Shown: in pieces, positions 61,069-64,000 of the stretch
How the letters are laid out: each line of letters opens with the position of its first letter
Position numbering within the stretch: the stretch's first letter is position 1
DNA from: Paragorgia papillata
Lineage: Eukaryota > Cnidaria > Anthozoa > Scleralcyonacea > Coralliidae
Assembly (NCBI GenBank): GCA_035771165.1
Contig: JAWNZC010000291.1
Coordinates: 642,001 to 706,000, forward strand
Direction of reading: 5' to 3'
Length of the DNA stretch: 64,000 bases
The notes under the pieces: generated by a model
Told to the model about the DNA's origin: nothing
The model's database searches: none
What the model saw: the letters and a program-made list of their open reading frames with translations, nothing else
Position numbers and translations under genes: made by a program

Positions 61069-61418
61069 GTATCGTAACTTGTTTTATATATCCATTTATT
61101 GACTAGCTTTGTTCGGATAATATGTTCTATATAATTAGTGTTGTAATTGAGACATTTGCTATATTTTTGTGACTTGATTTGTTGAAGTATAATGTAATTA
61201 AAGGTATAGAATTGTGACTACACCATGTTTAAAATTCTTTATAATAGATGTGGTATATGAGTCTACAATTATCGCTATATATGATTAAATATTAAGCGTG
61301 GTATATCGACAATTACCACCAACACAAATTATCGCCATAAAAATCTTGGAATAATTCATATAGTTCGGGTTGACTATTATACGCTAATATTGCATGTGAA
61401 TGCAGTTTCTCTTTCTTA

Positions 61419-61521
61419 ATAACTCATTCTTGTCCGAGGGCTTCCCCAGAGGTGAATAAAATCGTCTGGCGTTAGCCAGAATAAACTACTAAAGACCAAT
61501 TCGGACAGGAAAGAGTTAATC
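61419..61521. repeat. GTCTGGCGTTAGCCAGA hairpin repeat
   Basis: AACTCATTCTTGTCCGAGGG, TCTGGCGTTAGCCAGA and CGGACAGGAAAGAGTTAA; almost identical to 36093-36197. Confidence 0.75.
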
Positions 61522-62907
61522 ATTCGTTTGGATAATATAAAAGAAACATTTTACAAATTACCAAGAGAACTCCTTAAAAATGTGTGTCTTGTATATATCA
61601 GTCTATGTAATATAACTCATCAATTTAAGTTGCATTTTGTATTGGTTGTGACAATAATGAATACAGTTTTTGTTTAAAAATCACTAAGTCACCAATAATA
61701 TAGTGGTGGACTGACGAGAGTTTTTGGAATGGAATACTGACGTTTCAAACGGAGTCGGCCTTCATCAGAGTCAAACAAAACGTCAGTATTTCGGTTGCTA
61801 AAAAGCTCGGCAGTTATACCAGCTTCGCTTTTTTCGAAACACTGCATGCCTACGCCAGTGAGCTATGCCTATAGTTTGTTCACTATCGATAGAGGCTGAG
61901 CTGTATGCATGGATTTGGACCAACTGTGATGCGTTGTTCTTCGCATGCAACTGTACTACGTCGTCTGATATCTTTCGGTACCAAGTTTAGGAGTATCGCG
62001 GTCAACTGTGAAAAGCACTTGACTCTTGAGATTTGTTCGATGTTGAGTGCAAGGGGAACAGAAGGTCAGAGGACTTCCTGGCACAAATTGGTATAACGGT
62101 GAATACGAGAATAAATTATATAACTGTGTAATAAGATTTCAGCTTTATTTTAGATTCATTCTCAACTGTGAAGAGAGTTGAAATTAGAGTATAAGAAAAT
62201 GAGTTATTTACTGCTCTGTTATAACGTTCGTGTGATGGGAAGTATTGAAGACATAAGTGCTTATACTTATAATTATGGCAATTGGCAATACATTCTCACG
62301 GCAGCTGAAAATGTTGTAATTACATGTATTACTAGAAGTTACTATCGCAAGGAAGTGCTGCCTGGTTAATAGTTGGTAGGTTGTTCAGCGACAACAATTC
62401 TTCACGTGGGATAAGACCATTGTGAAAAGCATTCAAGTACATATTGTCTCCTTGCACTAAGACTCGGTCGATAGTAGCAAGATGAATTCCAATCGTTCAC
62501 TTGAATAGTTTGAGCTGTTAACAGCGCTGATACTCATAAAAGAGCACTGTTTTCCTCGAGACTGACCACTAAAACGTTCATGGCCTTGATGAATACTTCC
62601 ACAAGCAAGTATAAAAGACATGATCATTGACCGCACTTACTTAGCGCCAGTGGTAGCGCACTTTGCTGCAGCCTCGTACCCAGGCTCTTCACTGCTATCA
62701 TACCCATCTGTTGCATGGTCAGGGGGTTCAGAACCAAAATCTCAAAATCTCCAAATCCGAAAATTGATATACGCAGCCATACATAGCTCGGCAAAAAGAC
62801 TGAGCACGAGTAACGCATAGGTAACACAAGAGAGATGCAAGAATAGTGTGCTGCCTCCCTGGTGGGAGGCAGCAATAATCATGAAATACATCTTTCCAGA
62901 ATCGTGT

Positions 62908-63253
62908 CTATTGGCCATTTCCCAAAAGAGTTGAAGACTGGTAAAGAGCATTGAGCGCTGGTGTTCTTGGGATCGTTTGGAAGGACAGTTTGCATGTGCT
63001 TGCGCTACCCAGCATGAAATCTGTCCCTCCAAACAATCCTAATTGCAAATACCCTGGCCCTCACGTCACCAGTCTTCCAATTCTTTTGGGAAATGGCCAA
63101 CTACTGTTCACATTTTCCAATGCTGGAAACCATAAGTTGATAACCCAAAAAAGGGGAAGTATATTGTCCATATATGCATATTTTTGAAAATATGCATATA
63201 TGGACAATATACTTCCCCTTTTTCGGGTTATCAACTTATGGTTTTCCAGCATT
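62908..63253. mobile_element. Two adjacent large inverted repeats
   Basis: Pair 1: TTGGCCATTTCCCAAAAGAG..GAAGACTGGT (62912) with ACCAGTCTTCC..CTTTTGGGAAATGGCCAA (63068). Pair 2: 63119-63253, arms TGCTGGAAACCATAAGTTGA and TCAACTTATGGTTTTCCAGC, complementary almost to the centre (ATATGCATATTTTTGAAAAT). Confidence 0.7.
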
Positions 63254-63834
63254 TTAGTCTATATTTATGGCATAATCGTCATAGCATGTCGGCACTTATA
63301 TCAAGTGGCTTGGACATTCATTTATTTTCCGTTAGCTACTTCAGACTGCAACCAACCATGTCATGCCAGTATTCCAGTTGTTGTTTATTTATTAACCTAC
63401 TATGTAAAGCCACTAGCTATAGAATTCAGACGACAGACCAAAGTTGTTTTACAGTTTAACTCGTTCCCAGGTATTGACAAATACCTTAAACAACCGCGAC
63501 AGTCTGTCACGCATGCGCTCTACTAACAGTTGCTACTACAATTACTTGTGTCCTGATAGGCTAATAACTAACACGTGATTTTCCACCCTTATTTAAAAGC
63601 TATGACAACCTCAAAATTTACTAAAAAATAATATATAATAATATACACATTAAGCTTCAAAACAACTTACTTTGCTTTAGTTGATATATTGAGCTTTCGA
63701 CAATTCGACTCTTAAGCATGACGAATTAAAATGTTATGGTATGAATGTCGACCGAGCAAGATTTTTAGCTCCCTTGGTATGGTCCATTCAACTGATTTTA
63801 AGATACCAGTAATCGTTTTGGGGGAAACTAAAAG

Positions 63835-63931
63835 ATGTCAGCTAAATGTTTGCTGAGCGTGAGTAAACTACAGGCTGGAAATGTAGGGAAAAAACGCAAC
63901 AATGAACAAGTTGTTCAGTTGGCATTCAAAG
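63835..63931 (+). CDS. Ferlin-like first exon (second alternative), partial at window edge
   Basis: ATG 63835 opens 32 codons, MSAKCLLSVSKLQAGNVGKK..., ending QVVQLAFK plus one base before GTTAGT. The length and phase again mirror ferlin exon 1, and LLSVSKLQAGN resembles the first C2 strand (LYASELSATN). The loop-1 aspartate is absent. It may be an alternative start of the same downstream ferlin as 60939, or a separate gene continuing outside the window. Confidence 0.45.
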
Positions 63932-63954
63932 GTTAGTTGGGTGACTTTTTTAGT

Positions 63955-64000
63955 TTCATGTGAACAGAGTTGTTGGTTCTCTTCTGTGGATCGAGGGTTT
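63955..64000 (+). mobile_element. 5S-derived SINE body fragment, cut by window edge
   Basis: TTTCATGTGAACAGAGTTGT and GATCGAGGGTTT align with the body of the 1211-1521 element (TTTCATGTGAGTAGAGTTTA..TTCGAGGGTTT). Confidence 0.5.

Larger units (their letters stand above)
61069..63834. other. Region between the two ferlin-like first exons
   Basis: No further ferlin exon recognised. It holds the GTCTGGCGTTAGCCAGA repeat (61419-61521), a diverged ACGTTTCAAACGGAGTCGGC foldback (61695-61865) and a nested palindrome (62908-63253). Short frames at 61905-62096, 62178-62369 and 63200-63526 show no domain. Confidence 0.4.

Overview
The window is eukaryotic genomic DNA. Protein-like segments are short, bounded by AG and GT(A/G)AG splice sites, and separated by long AT-rich introns full of satellites and foldback repeats. 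Gene content (a DD3-3-like secreted protein, a GABA-B-type receptor, a dysferlin/myoferlin-type ferlin) fits an early-branching animal. The repeat style (5S-rRNA-derived SINEs and many palindromic MITEs) suggests a cnidarian, probably an anthozoan. A sponge cannot be excluded, and this assignment is inference.

Layout, all recognised genes on the + strand: (1) 21-926, the last two coding exons of a DD3-3-like gene, with its polyadenylation signal at 1161. (2) 5865-15645, a complete 15-exon GABA-B-type class C GPCR of about 772 residues: a periplasmic-binding-like extracellular domain, seven membrane helices and a very short tail. (3) 18696-57856, a complete 59-exon type-I ferlin of about 2044 residues: C2A-C2B-FerI-C2C-FerA-FerB-DysF-C2D-C2E-C2F-C2G-membrane anchor. 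Its phase is consistent throughout except for one extra base in exon 38 (40850-40853). (4) 60939-61068 and 63835-63931, two further ferlin-like first exons with the same splice phase as ferlin exon 1. They point to a second ferlin, or to alternative promoters of one, running off the right edge.

Most long introns carry a tandem array (tri- to pentanucleotide satellites or 17-30 bp minisatellites). Many also carry foldback elements, including a group with TTAA-flanked AGTGC or AGGTGA termini, a group recognised by a GTCTGGCGTTAGCCAGA hairpin, and tRNA- and 5S-derived SINEs. These arrays generate nearly all of the long open frames, including three overlapping minus-strand frames of 589-698 codons at 54.7-56.8 kb that are repeat artefacts. 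No reverse transcriptase, transposase, rRNA operon or CRISPR array was recognised.

The genes do not form a pathway. The receptor would signal through G proteins at the plasma membrane, and the ferlin would act in calcium-dependent membrane fusion or repair. The points most worth checking are the extra ferlin first exons, the exon-38 frameshift, the tailless GABA-B receptor, the TTAA-type foldback group and a coding-like minus-strand stretch at 60.0-60.85 kb.
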